From Pseudomonas mohnii (lineage in GTDB: Bacteria > Pseudomonadota > Gammaproteobacteria > Pseudomonadales > Pseudomonadaceae): a DNA stretch of 64,000 nt. The notes beneath the pieces were generated by a model, which saw only the letters and a list, made by a program, of their open reading frames with translations, was not told the DNA's origin and did not search any database. The stretch covers positions 620,001 to 684,000 of the forward strand of contig NZ_FNRV01000001.1 of the NCBI RefSeq assembly GCF_900105115.1, given 5' to 3'. A program made the position numbers and the translations under genes. How positions within the stretch are numbered: the first letter of the stretch is position 1; every line of letters starts with the position of its first letter. Positions 46,016-54,470 of the stretch are shown here, one piece after another.

Positions 46016-46946
46016 TTGGTTGGTACTCACTTTGGTTTTTCATCAAGGCAAACACCACTCTGGCCAGTTTGCGAGCCAGAATCACCAAGGCCTGGGTACC
46101 TTTGAGGCCTCGGTCCAGGTAACGCTGATAGAACGGTCTCCAGGTTGGTGAGCGGCTGGCAGCCATTGCGCTGTTGTGAAATAAGCGCCGGAACTCCGAA
46201 TCGCCCCGTTTGGACAAGTAGCGTCTCTGATCTTTCTTGCCTGATTGTCTCACTCGCGGATCCATTCCCAGGAAGGCGATGAAGCCATCGCTGTCGGAAA
46301 ACTCTCCGCGCATGAAAGCTGTTACCGCCGCTGTGGCCGTCAGGACGCCTATGCCTTCAACGGCTTGGCAGCGTTTTACCTGAGCGTCCATACCCGCTTC
46401 GCTAACGATGTTCTTCAGCGCCTTCTGAATGCCTTTTTCAATCTGCTCTACACAGCGCAGGTATTCACCCAGCGCCTCTTCGAGCAAGGGTTCGTCCCTC
46501 CAACTTTGCTTGATTGCCACCCGATGTCGAACAAGCTCAGCCCGGCGTCGCAGCAAGCTTTTGAGCTGCGTGTAAGCCTTGGGAGGCGGACTCCAGACCC
46601 TGAGCTTGTCGGACTCCTTGCCCAAATAACGCGCCAGCAAGACCGCGTCCAGAGCATCTGTTTTTGCCCGGACACCTATCCCATCGCGGTATTTATTAAG
46701 GCGGCTGCCATCAATGACGTAAACGTCATGACCCAGTTCATGAGCGATTTCCGTCGTGTCGAGGTGGTAGGTGTTGGTCGCTTCAAGCGCCAGTGCACAG
46801 TTGTCTGGCAATAACTTAAGCCACTTTTTCAGTGCTGATCGTTCATTGGCGACGATCAAAGTGCTCTCTTCGTCGCATCGATAGACAACGATCTCATCCT
46901 TCGCCACATCCACACCAACGACCACCTGCGAATCAAGGATTGTCAT
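45984..46946 (-). CDS. IS110-family transposase (DEDD plus serine recombinase)
   Basis: 320-residue transposase. The N-terminal RuvC-like domain shows the DEDD residues: D in GVDVAKDE (about 12), E in LALEATNTYH (about 55) and two D in KTDALDA (about 94-97). The C-terminal Tnp20 domain has GVLTATAAVTAF and FIAFLGMDPRVRQSGKKDQ, holding the conserved serine in QSGKK (about 237). The length is normal and the frame is intact, so the element may be active. Its coding end lies inside a 16-base-arm hairpin. Confidence 0.95.
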   Translation of the reverse strand: MTILDSQVVVGVDVAKDEIVVYRCDEESTLIVANERSALKKWLKLLPDNCALALEATNTYHLDTTEIAHELGHDVYVIDGSRLNKYRDGIGVRAKTDALDAVLLARYLGKESDKLRVWSPPPKAYTQLKSLLRRRAELVRHRVAIKQSWRDEPLLEEALGEYLRCVEQIEKGIQKALKNIVSEAGMDAQVKRCQAVEGIGVLTATAAVTAFMRGEFSDSDGFIAFLGMDPRVRQSGKKDQRRYLSKRGDSEFRRLFHNSAMAASRSPTWRPFYQRYLDRGLKGTQALVILARKLARVVFALMKNQSEYQPNSMFGGSPQT

Positions 46947-46949
46947 GGC

Positions 46950-47145
46950 CCACCCTCCGAGCTAGGGTTTAGAAACTTGTCGGGGTTCACCGTTGCGCTG
47001 GCTTGTCGCTATCGTCGGTCCGAGCCGATGCATTCCTTATCGGCGCATTAGGTGAAGGGGTGGGACGATGTCTCCCACGGTCTGTACTGGCTAGAGTCAG
47101 ATGACGAGCTTTAGTCCCACCCACCCCTTCAAGTCTAAACATACA
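46950..47145 (-). ncRNA. Candidate bridge RNA of the IS110 element
   Basis: The 199 bases between the transposase start and the left element end (minus-strand sense) are noncoding and highly structured, as in IS621, where this region makes the bridge RNA. On the minus strand a stem GTGGGAC/GTCCCAC (47114-47120 with 47060-47066, extended by CTT-rich pairing outward) encloses an internal loop. Its 5' side carries GCTCG (47105-47109) and its 3' side GTGGGAG (47072-47078). On the transposase strand the target reads GCTCG-CT-CCCACA: the first guide equals the left half and the second is the exact complement of CTCCCAC. An inner stem (TCTG/CAGA) closes the loop. A second domain at about 46965-47035 may bind the donor ends. 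Confidence 0.75.
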
Positions 47146-47244
47146 AGCGAGCCTGCTCGCGATGGCCTCAAGAGCGCCGCGTTTATTCAGCCGACACACA
47201 TGATCGTTAACGACCTTTGCTGGCAAGCCAGCGCCTACACAGAT
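47146..47244. repeat. REPIN right of the IS110 element
   Basis: REP half AGCGAGCCTGCTCGCGATGG at 47146 and inverted half CTTTGCTGGCAAGCCAGCGC with CTACACAG ending near 47241. The two flanking repeats share about 100 bases of similar internal sequence (CTCAAG-CGCCGCGTTTAT and ATCGTTAACGACC) with the copy at 45811. The stop codon of the next gene lies in it. Confidence 0.85.
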
Positions 47245-48236
47245 TGGCTACGTAACCGCATTTCCGGTTCGACCCATGACCAGGGCTGAACTGGGCTGGT
47301 CATCCCCGGCAACCCGCGCGCCAGCTCCGCCACGCGCTCGGCGGCGGGGACGATACCGTGGATCTTGCCCACGCCCTGCCCCGCGTACAGCGACAGCTTT
47401 TTCGCCATGCGCGGTTTGTCGATGGCGCGGGCCCCGCCGCCGATGAGCCGCAGCAGGTTCCATTTGTCCCGGTTGGGGATCACCCGGTGAGGTGTGCCCC
47501 AGGTCCAGCCGAACGAGTAGCCGGTGCGGTACTCGGTGTCATCGGTCGTCGCCTCGACGATTTTCTGCTTGTACAGCGGATGGGCGTTTGACTCATCGGT
47601 GGCGATAAACGCCGTGCCCACCAATACCCCTGCCGCGCCGAGCGACATCAGCGCGCGGACGTCTTCGCCATTAACGATACCGCCGGCGGCCAACACCGGT
47701 CGCCCCTCCGAGACCGCCAGGATCGACGTCAACAACGGCATGATGCCAATCGTGCCGCGATTCAAGTGCCCACCACTCTCACTGCCCTGGGCCGCGATAA
47801 TGTCCGCGCCCTGGGCGATGGCAAGGCGGGCCAGCTCCACCGACCCCGCTTGCACCATGACCACCAGTCCGGCGTCTTTGGCCCGGGCAATCATGTCGGC
47901 GGCATACTTTTCGGCGTAGAACAGCGACAGCAGTTTGGGCTTCTCTTTGAGGATCACCTGAAACTGCGCTTCAAACACGTCCGGCCCGCCGAACTGCGGA
48001 ACCAGATTGACGCCAAAGGGCTGATCGGTGAGCGCGCGGGTTTCCTGAATCCAGCGGCGCAAGGCCAACGGCGGCAAGCGCAAGCCGCCAATCACCCCCA
48101 TGCCCCCGGCATTGGCCACCGCAGCGACCAGTGGCGGGCCGGAAATCGCAGCCATCCCACCGAGGAAAATCGGGTACTTCACGCCGCAGAGCCGGGTAAT
48201 GGCGTTACCGGCAAAATCGAATCTGGCTTCGTTCAT
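47235..48236 (-). CDS. Second nitronate monooxygenase-family FMN enzyme
   Basis: 333-residue TIM-barrel flavoenzyme of the nitronate monooxygenase/2-nitropropane dioxygenase family, of a different subgroup from the one at 41293. Motifs: VKYPIFLGGMAAIS near residue 19, GADIIAAQGSESGGHLNRG near 140-158 and VLAAGGIVNGED near 178. The last residues (VEPEMRLRSQSV) and the stop come from REP-associated sequence, so the C terminus has been extended by the repeat. It is last in the DUF485-actP-cytochrome b561 operon. Confidence 0.87.
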   Translation of the reverse strand: MNEARFDFAGNAITRLCGVKYPIFLGGMAAISGPPLVAAVANAGGMGVIGGLRLPPLALRRWIQETRALTDQPFGVNLVPQFGGPDVFEAQFQVILKEKPKLLSLFYAEKYAADMIARAKDAGLVVMVQAGSVELARLAIAQGADIIAAQGSESGGHLNRGTIGIMPLLTSILAVSEGRPVLAAGGIVNGEDVRALMSLGAAGVLVGTAFIATDESNAHPLYKQKIVEATTDDTEYRTGYSFGWTWGTPHRVIPNRDKWNLLRLIGGGARAIDKPRMAKKLSLYAGQGVGKIHGIVPAAERVAELARGLPGMTSPVQPWSWVEPEMRLRSQSV

Positions 48237-48239
48237 GAC

Positions 48240-48794
48240 TCACAGCTCCACATGTTTTCCAAGCATCCGCTTGAGCGTGTCGTTCTTCAGGAGAAAGTGA
48301 TTCTTCACCGCGCCGAACACATGCAAGGCAAGGCCGGCGAGGAAGGCCGAAGCACCGATGTTGAACAGCACGTCGACGACTTCCTTCAACACCGCGTTGA
48401 CCGGCAGCACTGTCGGAATCGACCATCCGCCCGGCAGTTCCACCCCTTCGCCGGCAGCGGCCCGTGAAGCCCACACGGCCACCGGCAGCAGCACCATGGC
48501 CAGGGCGAGTGCCACCGCCACCGAGCGGCTGATAATCACTTCGATGGGATTGGGCGTGCCCACGGGCAGTGGATGGTAAGCGGTGATCCGGGCCCAGAAG
48601 CGGTAGATCGATACCAGAAACAAGATCAGGCCCAACAGGTTTTGCACCCGGCCGAGTTCCGTCCGCAGTGCCTCGCCGGAGGCGTGACCGATGGCCAGCT
48701 GAAGGCCGAAAATCCCCAATAGCGCGAATGCGACGACCCAGTGCAGGGCGACGGTGACAGGGGAAAATCTCAGGCCATTGTCTTTAAGTTGCAT
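48240..48794 (-). CDS. Cytochrome b561-family protein
   Basis: 184-residue di-haem cytochrome b561 of the bacterial CybB type with four membrane segments. Start at 48794 (MQLKDNGLRFSPVTVALHW). Candidate haem histidines: VALHW near 17, AIGHASG near 43, and in the last segments AGLALHVFGAVKNHFLLKND near 152-171. Such proteins pass electrons between the quinone pool and other acceptors in the inner membrane. It stands between actP and the nitronate monooxygenase gene and may link flavin chemistry to respiration. Confidence 0.9.
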   Translation of the reverse strand: MQLKDNGLRFSPVTVALHWVVAFALLGIFGLQLAIGHASGEALRTELGRVQNLLGLILFLVSIYRFWARITAYHPLPVGTPNPIEVIISRSVAVALALAMVLLPVAVWASRAAAGEGVELPGGWSIPTVLPVNAVLKEVVDVLFNIGASAFLAGLALHVFGAVKNHFLLKNDTLKRMLGKHVEL

Positions 48795-48853
48795 GGCTGA
48801 CTCCGTTTGCAAAATGCGCAAAACAGCAAAGGTATGGGTTGGGCGAAAACGCG

Positions 48854-50527
48854 TCAGTGGCTGACCGCCTGCGCGGCACCGAGCCCGGTCCGGGCACGGA
48901 TCAGTTGATCGTCGAAACGCTCGCGCTCAAGCCCTGCGCCATGACTGCGGTCGGTGACCGAACCGAGCCAGGTGAAGAAGAACGCCACGTTCATCGAGAT
49001 GATTGCCGGGTAGTCATACGGGAAAATCGCCTCGGGATTGCCCAGCACCTTGACCCACACGGCGGGCGAGAGAATCACCAGGCCAACCGCGCTCAACAGC
49101 CCGCAGACACCGCCGATCAATGCGCCGCGGGTGGTGAGCCCTTTCCAGTACATCGAGAGCACGAGGATCGGAAAGTTGACTGAAGCCGCCACGCCAAAGG
49201 TCAACGCCACCAGAAAGGCGATGTTCTGATCCTTGAACAGAATCCCCAGCACCACGGCGACGATACCGATACCCACCGAAGCGATGCGCGACACACGACG
49301 TTCGTCCCTGGCATCGGCTCGCCCCTTTTTGATGACCATCACATAAAGGTCATGGGAAATCGCCGAGGTGCCAGCCATGGTCAATCCGGACACCACCGCC
49401 AGAATCGTCGCGAAGGCGACGGCGGAGATGAAACCGAGCAGCAGATCCCCGCCCACGGCCTTGGCCAGGTGCATCACCGGCATGTTGCCGCCGCCGATCA
49501 GCTTGCCGCCGACAATCCCCGACTCGTAGAAGGCCGGGTCCTGGCCGACGATGACGATGGCGGCCAGGCCCAGCACGGCCACGATCAGGTAGAAGAAACC
49601 GATGAAGCCCGTGGCGACGAATACCGACTTGCGCGCCTGCCTGGCGTCCGGAACGGTGAAGAAACGCATGAGGATGTGTGGCAGCCCCGCCGTGCCGAAG
49701 ACCAGGCCCAACGACAGTGAGATCAGCGACAGCGGGTCGGCCACCAGTTTGCTCGGCAGCAGAATCCGCTCGCCGTCGTGGTGCGCGGCCACCGCTTTCT
49801 CGAACAGCACGTCAAAGGAAAAGCCGAACTTGCTCAACGCCAGAAACGCCAGCAAGGTGCCGCCCAATAGCAGCAAACCGGCCTTGATGATCTGCACCCA
49901 GGTGGTCGCGACCATGCCGCCAAAGGTGACATAGACCGCCATCAACAGGCCCACCGCGATGACTGCGTAGTGGTAAGGCAAGCCGAACAACAGCTGGATC
50001 AACTGCCCTGCCCCGACCATCTGCACCACCAGATAGAAGCACACCACCGTCAACGAACCAAAGGCTGTCATGGTGCGAATGCGGTTCTGATCGAGCCGGA
50101 ACGAGGCGATGTCCGAGAGGGTGATGCGCCCCAGATTGCGGATGCGCTCGGCAAACAGAAACAACAGCAACGGCCAGGCCACAAAGAAGCTGATGGAGTA
50201 CAGCACCCCATCGAAGCCGTTGAAGAAGATCATGCTGGTGACACCCAGCAACGCAGCAGCCGACATGTAGTCACCCGCCAGCGCCAGGCCATTCTGAAAC
50301 CCGGTGATGCCCCCGCCGGCGTTGTAGAAATCATCCATCGATTTGGTTTTGGAAGCGGCCCAGTAGGTGATGCCCAGGGTCGTCACGACGAAGACCAGGA
50401 ACATGCTGATCGCGGTGATGTTGATCGGTTGTTTTTCGACGTTCTGCAAGGCATCGGCGGCCATGGCGCGAGCCGCGAATGCGCCGAGCAGGACAGGCAG
50501 GACGAGGTTGCGCAGAAGGCGTTTCAT
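48854..50527 (-). CDS. actP: ActP-like cation/monocarboxylate symporter
   Basis: 557-residue sodium:solute symporter of the ActP type, which imports acetate and other short carboxylates. A cleavable N-terminal signal ([26 protein letters not shown]) precedes about 13 membrane helices; [30 protein letters not shown] at about 63-92 is typical. The start overlaps the DUF485 gene by 4 bases, the usual yjcH-actP pairing. Absence of an acetyl-CoA synthetase gene suggests a different carboxylate, possibly 3-nitropropionate. Confidence 0.9.
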   Translation of the reverse strand: MKRLLRNLVLPVLLGAFAARAMAADALQNVEKQPINITAISMFLVFVVTTLGITYWAASKTKSMDDFYNAGGGITGFQNGLALAGDYMSAAALLGVTSMIFFNGFDGVLYSISFFVAWPLLLFLFAERIRNLGRITLSDIASFRLDQNRIRTMTAFGSLTVVCFYLVVQMVGAGQLIQLLFGLPYHYAVIAVGLLMAVYVTFGGMVATTWVQIIKAGLLLLGGTLLAFLALSKFGFSFDVLFEKAVAAHHDGERILLPSKLVADPLSLISLSLGLVFGTAGLPHILMRFFTVPDARQARKSVFVATGFIGFFYLIVAVLGLAAIVIVGQDPAFYESGIVGGKLIGGGNMPVMHLAKAVGGDLLLGFISAVAFATILAVVSGLTMAGTSAISHDLYVMVIKKGRADARDERRVSRIASVGIGIVAVVLGILFKDQNIAFLVALTFGVAASVNFPILVLSMYWKGLTTRGALIGGVCGLLSAVGLVILSPAVWVKVLGNPEAIFPYDYPAIISMNVAFFFTWLGSVTDRSHGAGLERERFDDQLIRARTGLGAAQAVSH

Positions 50528-50838
50528 ACGATCACCCCCGCGCAGATTTCTGCGGTCAGTTCATCGAACTCGCCATTGGCCCGAAGGATGTAGAGCCCGG
50601 TGAACAACCAGGCCCCGATGATGAACACCAGGCCCAGCGGCCAACCGATGTTGATGATGCTGGTTGCCGAAAGCTTGGTCGCCAGAAGGTTGGGCGCGAA
50701 CGCGGCGACGAGGATGAACGTGAAGTACGGAACAAGGGTGGCGGCGGTCAGGCAAGCGACGAACCGTCGCTGCCTTGAGACCAAATCCTTGTAGCGGGGG
50801 TGGTTGCGGATTCTGGCTGATTCAGATGCATGGTTCAC
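50524..50838 (-). CDS. DUF485 membrane protein (YjcH-like)
   Basis: 104-residue inner-membrane protein with two hydrophobic segments ([20 protein letters not shown] and [20 protein letters not shown]). DUF485 proteins are encoded with ActP-type symporters and may assist them. [14 protein letters not shown] near residue 13-26 is the family motif. It begins the operon; the palindromic operator is about 115 bases upstream. Confidence 0.9.
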   Translation of the reverse strand: MNHASESARIRNHPRYKDLVSRQRRFVACLTAATLVPYFTFILVAAFAPNLLATKLSATSIINIGWPLGLVFIIGAWLFTGLYILRANGEFDELTAEICAGVIV

Positions 50839-50951
50839 GTTGACTCCGTGGAGCAGTGGTTGCGTTATTGTTGTTCCACAGCCTCAGATTCGAAGACTCG
50901 ATCCGCCACCGGCTGCGGTGTATTTGCACCCTCAACCTATGCCCGGCATAT

Positions 50952-50968
50952 GATCATGTAAAATGATC
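50952..50968 (-). promoter_or_regulatory. Palindromic operator upstream of the DUF485-actP operon
   Basis: GATCAT-GTAAA-ATGATC, six-base perfect arms with a 5-base spacer, containing the same 15 bases as the mmsA operator. Bases further upstream are similar too: TTATGAATCTGGTGATCG here against TTAATGATCTTATGGATCAC near mmsA. It overlaps the last two bases of the upstream MFS gene. Confidence 0.78.
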
Positions 50969-52220
50969 AATTATGAATCTGGTGATCGTTTTTGGTGAAC
51001 TTCAATACCTCCGATTGAAAACGATATTTCACCCAACCATTGATTCCGGCACAGAACACCAGCAGCGCGCCCGTCACCAGGAACACCGGGTGCAATCCAA
51101 AGTGCGCACCGACCTGGCCACCGATCAAAGGCCCGATCACCTGCCCCGAAAATTGCGCCGATTGCAGATAGCCGAGGACTTTGCCGGTGTTGTGCTCCTC
51201 CACTGAATGGCGGATCAACTTGGCGATGGCCGGCAGCAGTCCGGCAATGGTCATGCCCATGAGCCCGCGCAGAATCGCCAGTTGCCACCATTGGGTGACA
51301 AACGCCTGGGGCACCATGACCGCACCCGTCAACAGCAAACAGCCGATGATGACGTTCCAGCTGCCGACGCGGTCCGCCAGCGCCCCCAGCCGTGCGGCGG
51401 TCAAGATGCTGCCCAGAGCGGAACAGGCCATGATCACGCCGGCGATGCGCGCCTGGTCATCCAGTGCGACACCCAGGTGGCCGATGTAAACCGTGATGAT
51501 CGGTTCGATCGACATGTTGGCCAGCAACACCATCATCGCGGTCGACAATAACGCGGCGATGACCGGCCAACGTGAACTCCCGCGCTCAATCCGCGCGCCT
51601 CTGTGGCGGCGCGCCCCGTCCGAGGCGCGATCGAAATCCTCACGAATGAGCAGGATCGTGGTGATGGCAGCCACCGCGATCATGGCGCCACCGACGAAGA
51701 ACGTGCCGCGGATACCGACGAACTCCGGCAAGAACCCTCCCACCAACGGCCCGATCAAATTGCCGGACAACGCCCCCGTCGACAGCACACCCAAAGCCCA
51801 ACCGGCCTTTTCCTTCGGCACCTGGGAACCGATCATCACGATGGAGGCCGAAGCGTAGCCGCCGATCAGACCCGCGATCAGGCGCAGCACCACCAGATCA
51901 GTCACGTCCCGCGCCAGCCCGATCATCGACATCACAACAGCCATGCCAATGGCCGCTCGAACCAACATCGGCTTGCGCCCATAACGGTCGGCCAGACGCC
52001 CCCATATCGGCGCTGTCAGCGCCGTGCCGAAAAATGTCGCCCCGAATGCCACGGCCGACCATTGGACCACCGCCGCCTGCGAAGTGACGCCCAACTGCTG
52101 CACGTAGAGCGGCAAAAACGGCAGCAACATGCTCAGGCTCACCAGCGTGGTGAAGGAACCGAACACGCAGACGGCCAGGTTGCGGCGCCAATATAAAAGA
52201 TTGCGATCGGCATAACTCAT
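50967..52220 (-). CDS. MFS transporter (multidrug efflux type)
   Basis: 417-residue major facilitator with twelve hydrophobic segments. Motif A is visible as GRLADRYGRKPML near residue 74-86, with a second copy GALADRVGSW in the C-terminal half, and ALGVLSTGALSGNLIGPLVGG (141-161) matches the drug-antiporter motif C region. It resembles multidrug efflux MFS pumps. Same strand and upstream of the DUF485 operon, but the operator between them marks a separate promoter. Confidence 0.88.
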   Translation of the reverse strand: MSYADRNLLYWRRNLAVCVFGSFTTLVSLSMLLPFLPLYVQQLGVTSQAAVVQWSAVAFGATFFGTALTAPIWGRLADRYGRKPMLVRAAIGMAVVMSMIGLARDVTDLVVLRLIAGLIGGYASASIVMIGSQVPKEKAGWALGVLSTGALSGNLIGPLVGGFLPEFVGIRGTFFVGGAMIAVAAITTILLIREDFDRASDGARRHRGARIERGSSRWPVIAALLSTAMMVLLANMSIEPIITVYIGHLGVALDDQARIAGVIMACSALGSILTAARLGALADRVGSWNVIIGCLLLTGAVMVPQAFVTQWWQLAILRGLMGMTIAGLLPAIAKLIRHSVEEHNTGKVLGYLQSAQFSGQVIGPLIGGQVGAHFGLHPVFLVTGALLVFCAGINGWVKYRFQSEVLKFTKNDHQIHN

Positions 52221-52468
52221 GGGGGCTCCGGTAGTGTGCTCGGATTGAAGAAACGGATTCAGGCGGACACTACGCGGGAGAATGCATCTTAAAAAACGAA
52301 TTAATTTGATCGGAGCAATCTGTATGAGTGATATGCAGAGCAGGCGTGGGCTCCAGCGCTCATTACATGGTGTATCAACTGTAATTCCCCATGATGCAGT
52401 TATCTTTCGTGATGACGCTTAATAGAGTGACAGACCCACTCCATCCTCTACCTCACGAGCACACCGGC

Positions 52469-53497
52469 ATGCCCCATGACTTGAGTCACCTCGAAACCTC
52501 GCTCGCCGCCTACCCGCGGGCAACGCTGCTCGAAGGCCCGACACCGATTCAGAAACTGTCCCGATTGAGCCAGTTGCCCGAGATGAACGGCTGCAATCTC
52601 TACGTCAAACGAGATGACCTGACAGGTCTCGGCGGTGGCGGAAACAAGCTGCGTAAACTGGAGTTTTTACTCGGCGAAGCCTTGGCGCAAGGTGCCGACA
52701 CACTCGTGACCTGGGGCGGTTTCCAGTCCAATCACGCACGGTTGACCGCCGCTGTCGCGGCTCGCCAGGGCCTGGCCTGCGAACTGATTCTGACCCCGTC
52801 CGCCGTGCGCACCGACGATGACTTTCGTCACAACGGCAACGTTGTGCTGGACGCCCTTTTCGGCGCGAAGATCCATCGGCTTCCCCTTGGCGTCGTTCCT
52901 GATGGTTATGCCGCCGAACGGGTCGAAAAACTCAGGCATGAAGGTCAAAAACCCTTCGTGATGCCGCTGGGCGGCTCCAGTCCCAGAGGCAGTCTGGGTT
53001 ACGCCGCCTGCGCGGCCGAGATCCTGCGCCAGGCCGATGCGCTCGGTGTGCATTTCGACCGGATCATCGTTCCCAATGGCAGTGCCGGAACCCATTCAGG
53101 CCTGTTGGCCGGCGTCACCCTCGCCCACTCATCAACGCAAATCGCCGGCTATACCGTACTCGCTACCGAAGACCAGGCGGCAGCCACGACCCTGGAAAAA
53201 ACCCGCCAGGTCCTACAACTACTTGACCCCCGCGCCACGTTGGCCGAAAGCGCTGTCAGCGTTGACGGCAGCCAGCGCGGCGAAGCCTATGGCGCCCCCA
53301 CCGAGGCCATGCTCGACGCGGTACGGCTGCTGGCATCCCACGAAGGCCTCCTTACGGACCCAGTCTACGGCGGCAAGGCCTTCGCCGGACTGCTGGCGGC
53401 GGTTCGCGCCGGCGACTATCCGGCAGGAAGCAACCTGCTATTTGTGATGACCGGCGGCCTGCCCGGCATTTTCGCTTACCGCAACGCCTTCGACTGA
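52469..53497 (+). CDS. dcyD: D-cysteine desulfhydrase / ACC deaminase-family PLP enzyme
   Basis: 342-residue fold-type II PLP enzyme. D-cysteine desulfhydrase splits D-cysteine to pyruvate, sulfide and ammonia; ACC deaminases are close relatives. I start at 52469 (MPHDLSHLETSLAAYPRATL), the usual N terminus. The PLP lysine is in GGGGNKLRKLEFL (about 60) and QSNHARLTAA (about 86) follows. The PLP phosphate site lies near NGSAGTHSGLLAG (about 204). The family cannot be split with certainty by eye; DcyD is preferred on overall pattern. Confidence 0.82.
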   Translation: MPHDLSHLETSLAAYPRATLLEGPTPIQKLSRLSQLPEMNGCNLYVKRDDLTGLGGGGNKLRKLEFLLGEALAQGADTLVTWGGFQSNHARLTAAVAARQGLACELILTPSAVRTDDDFRHNGNVVLDALFGAKIHRLPLGVVPDGYAAERVEKLRHEGQKPFVMPLGGSSPRGSLGYAACAAEILRQADALGVHFDRIIVPNGSAGTHSGLLAGVTLAHSSTQIAGYTVLATEDQAAATTLEKTRQVLQLLDPRATLAESAVSVDGSQRGEAYGAPTEAMLDAVRLLASHEGLLTDPVYGGKAFAGLLAAVRAGDYPAGSNLLFVMTGGLPGIFAYRNAFD

Positions 53498-53554
53498 CCG
53501 GACGCTCACACGGGATTCGCTGTGCCCCGTTTTTCCGGTTCGACCAATGCCCTT

Positions 53555-53578
53555 TGTGGGAGCTTGCTCGCGATGGCC
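53555..53578. repeat. Truncated REP
   Basis: TGTGGGAG-CTTGCTCGCGATGG, a REP lacking the CGAG quartet after TGTGGGAG. It is preceded by TTTCCGGTTCGACCAATGC, which also flanks the REP split by the IS110 element, so this tail belongs to the repeat unit. Confidence 0.7.
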
Positions 53579-53663
53579 TCGGCACTGCCAGCACTGATGT
53601 TGCAGGTGCTGACGCCTTCGCCGGCAAGTCAGCGCTTGCAAAAAACCAAGCCTGAAAACCAGA

Positions 53664-53695
53664 AAACCTCCCTGGGTGCGACCCCGGGGAGGTTG
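53664..53695 (-). terminator. Terminator of the EGKCG/EF-hand gene
   Basis: AACCTCCC...GGGGAGGTT hairpin; read on the minus strand it ends AGGGAGGTTTTCTGG, 17 bases after the stop. Confidence 0.8.
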
Positions 53696-53711
53696 GAACG
53701 GCGCGATGACA

Positions 53712-54173
53712 TCAGCCTTGGGCTTTGCTCATTTTGGTGAACAGTTCGGTCGGCACTTTCTTGCCGTTGGAGGTGTACTGATTGGTGCGGTACTTGTAGA
53801 CCTCGGCCTCGGAGAGGTAACCGTCGTTGTTGGTGTCCATCGCCTTGAACTCTTCGCCACCCTGGGGAGCAACGGTCAGCAGCTCCTTGAGCGACACGCG
53901 GCCATCGTGATCGGTGTCGGTACGGGCGAAGGATGCATCGCCGCACTTGCCTTCACCGCATTTTCCTTCACTGGTCTTGGTCGCCTTGGCGCCGGTTTCG
54001 CTGGCACCACACTTGCCTTCGCCACACTTGCCTTCACTGGTCTTTTCCGCCGACGCGAGTTGATAGCCTTGTGGCAGTGCGTCTGCGGCAAAGGCGGACG
54101 AAGCGAGGTTCATGCTGCCGGCCAGTGCAACTGCGATCAGGCCAATGCGGGATTTGTTCGACATACGGGACAT
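53712..54173 (-). CDS. Exported EF-hand protein with four EGKCG motifs (HvfA/bufferin-like)
   Basis: 153 residues from ATG 54173 (MSRMSNKSRIGLIAVALAGS), a signal peptide cleaved after SAFA. Two identical blocks SEGKCGEGKCG lie near residues 44-54 and 68-78. EGKCG repeats are the core of HvfA-type precursors, whose Cys are converted to copper-binding thiooxazole/oxazolone groups by MNIO (DUF692) enzymes. Then two EF-hands, DTDHDGRVSLKEL (about 84) and DTNNDGYLSEAEV (about 110). No MNIO or HvfC-like gene is near, so modification would need an enzyme elsewhere; otherwise it is an unmodified cysteine-rich, calcium-binding periplasmic protein. Confidence 0.85.
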   Translation of the reverse strand: MSRMSNKSRIGLIAVALAGSMNLASSAFAADALPQGYQLASAEKTSEGKCGEGKCGASETGAKATKTSEGKCGEGKCGDASFARTDTDHDGRVSLKELLTVAPQGGEEFKAMDTNNDGYLSEAEVYKYRTNQYTSNGKKVPTELFTKMSKAQG

Positions 54174-54470
54174 GGTGGTTCTCCGGGTACGGTGTGCGGC
54201 CAAGCCGCTAAGGTCATTGCCACGAAGGCGATAAGCCGTGGTGCGAGGGCGTTTGGCTTTCTCGCTAAGGCAGGGCTATTTGACTGCAACCGTGTATCCC
54301 GGATGTATCCGTATCGAGGGGCATTTGTAAGCCAGTCTGCGTACGCCGCGTTCGGATACACAGCGATACACAGGGCCCACGTGCCTGACGTCACATTTCA
54401 AGGACTTGGCCGGATTCATCCTGCCAGGGCGCGTCGGGTGCCCCGACTTTCAACATGGCGAAACTGCCCG

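Larger units (their letters stand above)
45981..47145 (-). mobile_element. IS110-family insertion sequence inside a REP
   Basis: Element of 1165 bases on the minus strand. Left flank TGTGGGAG (to 45980) and right flank AGCGAGCCTGCTCGCG (from 47146) rejoin to a normal REP (TGTGGGAGCGAGCCTGCTCG), so both edges can be read to the base. The dinucleotide AG (CT on the transposase strand) is present at both edges (45979-45980 and 47146-47147), as expected for the IS110 core. There are no long terminal inverted repeats, again typical of IS110. Confidence 0.9.
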
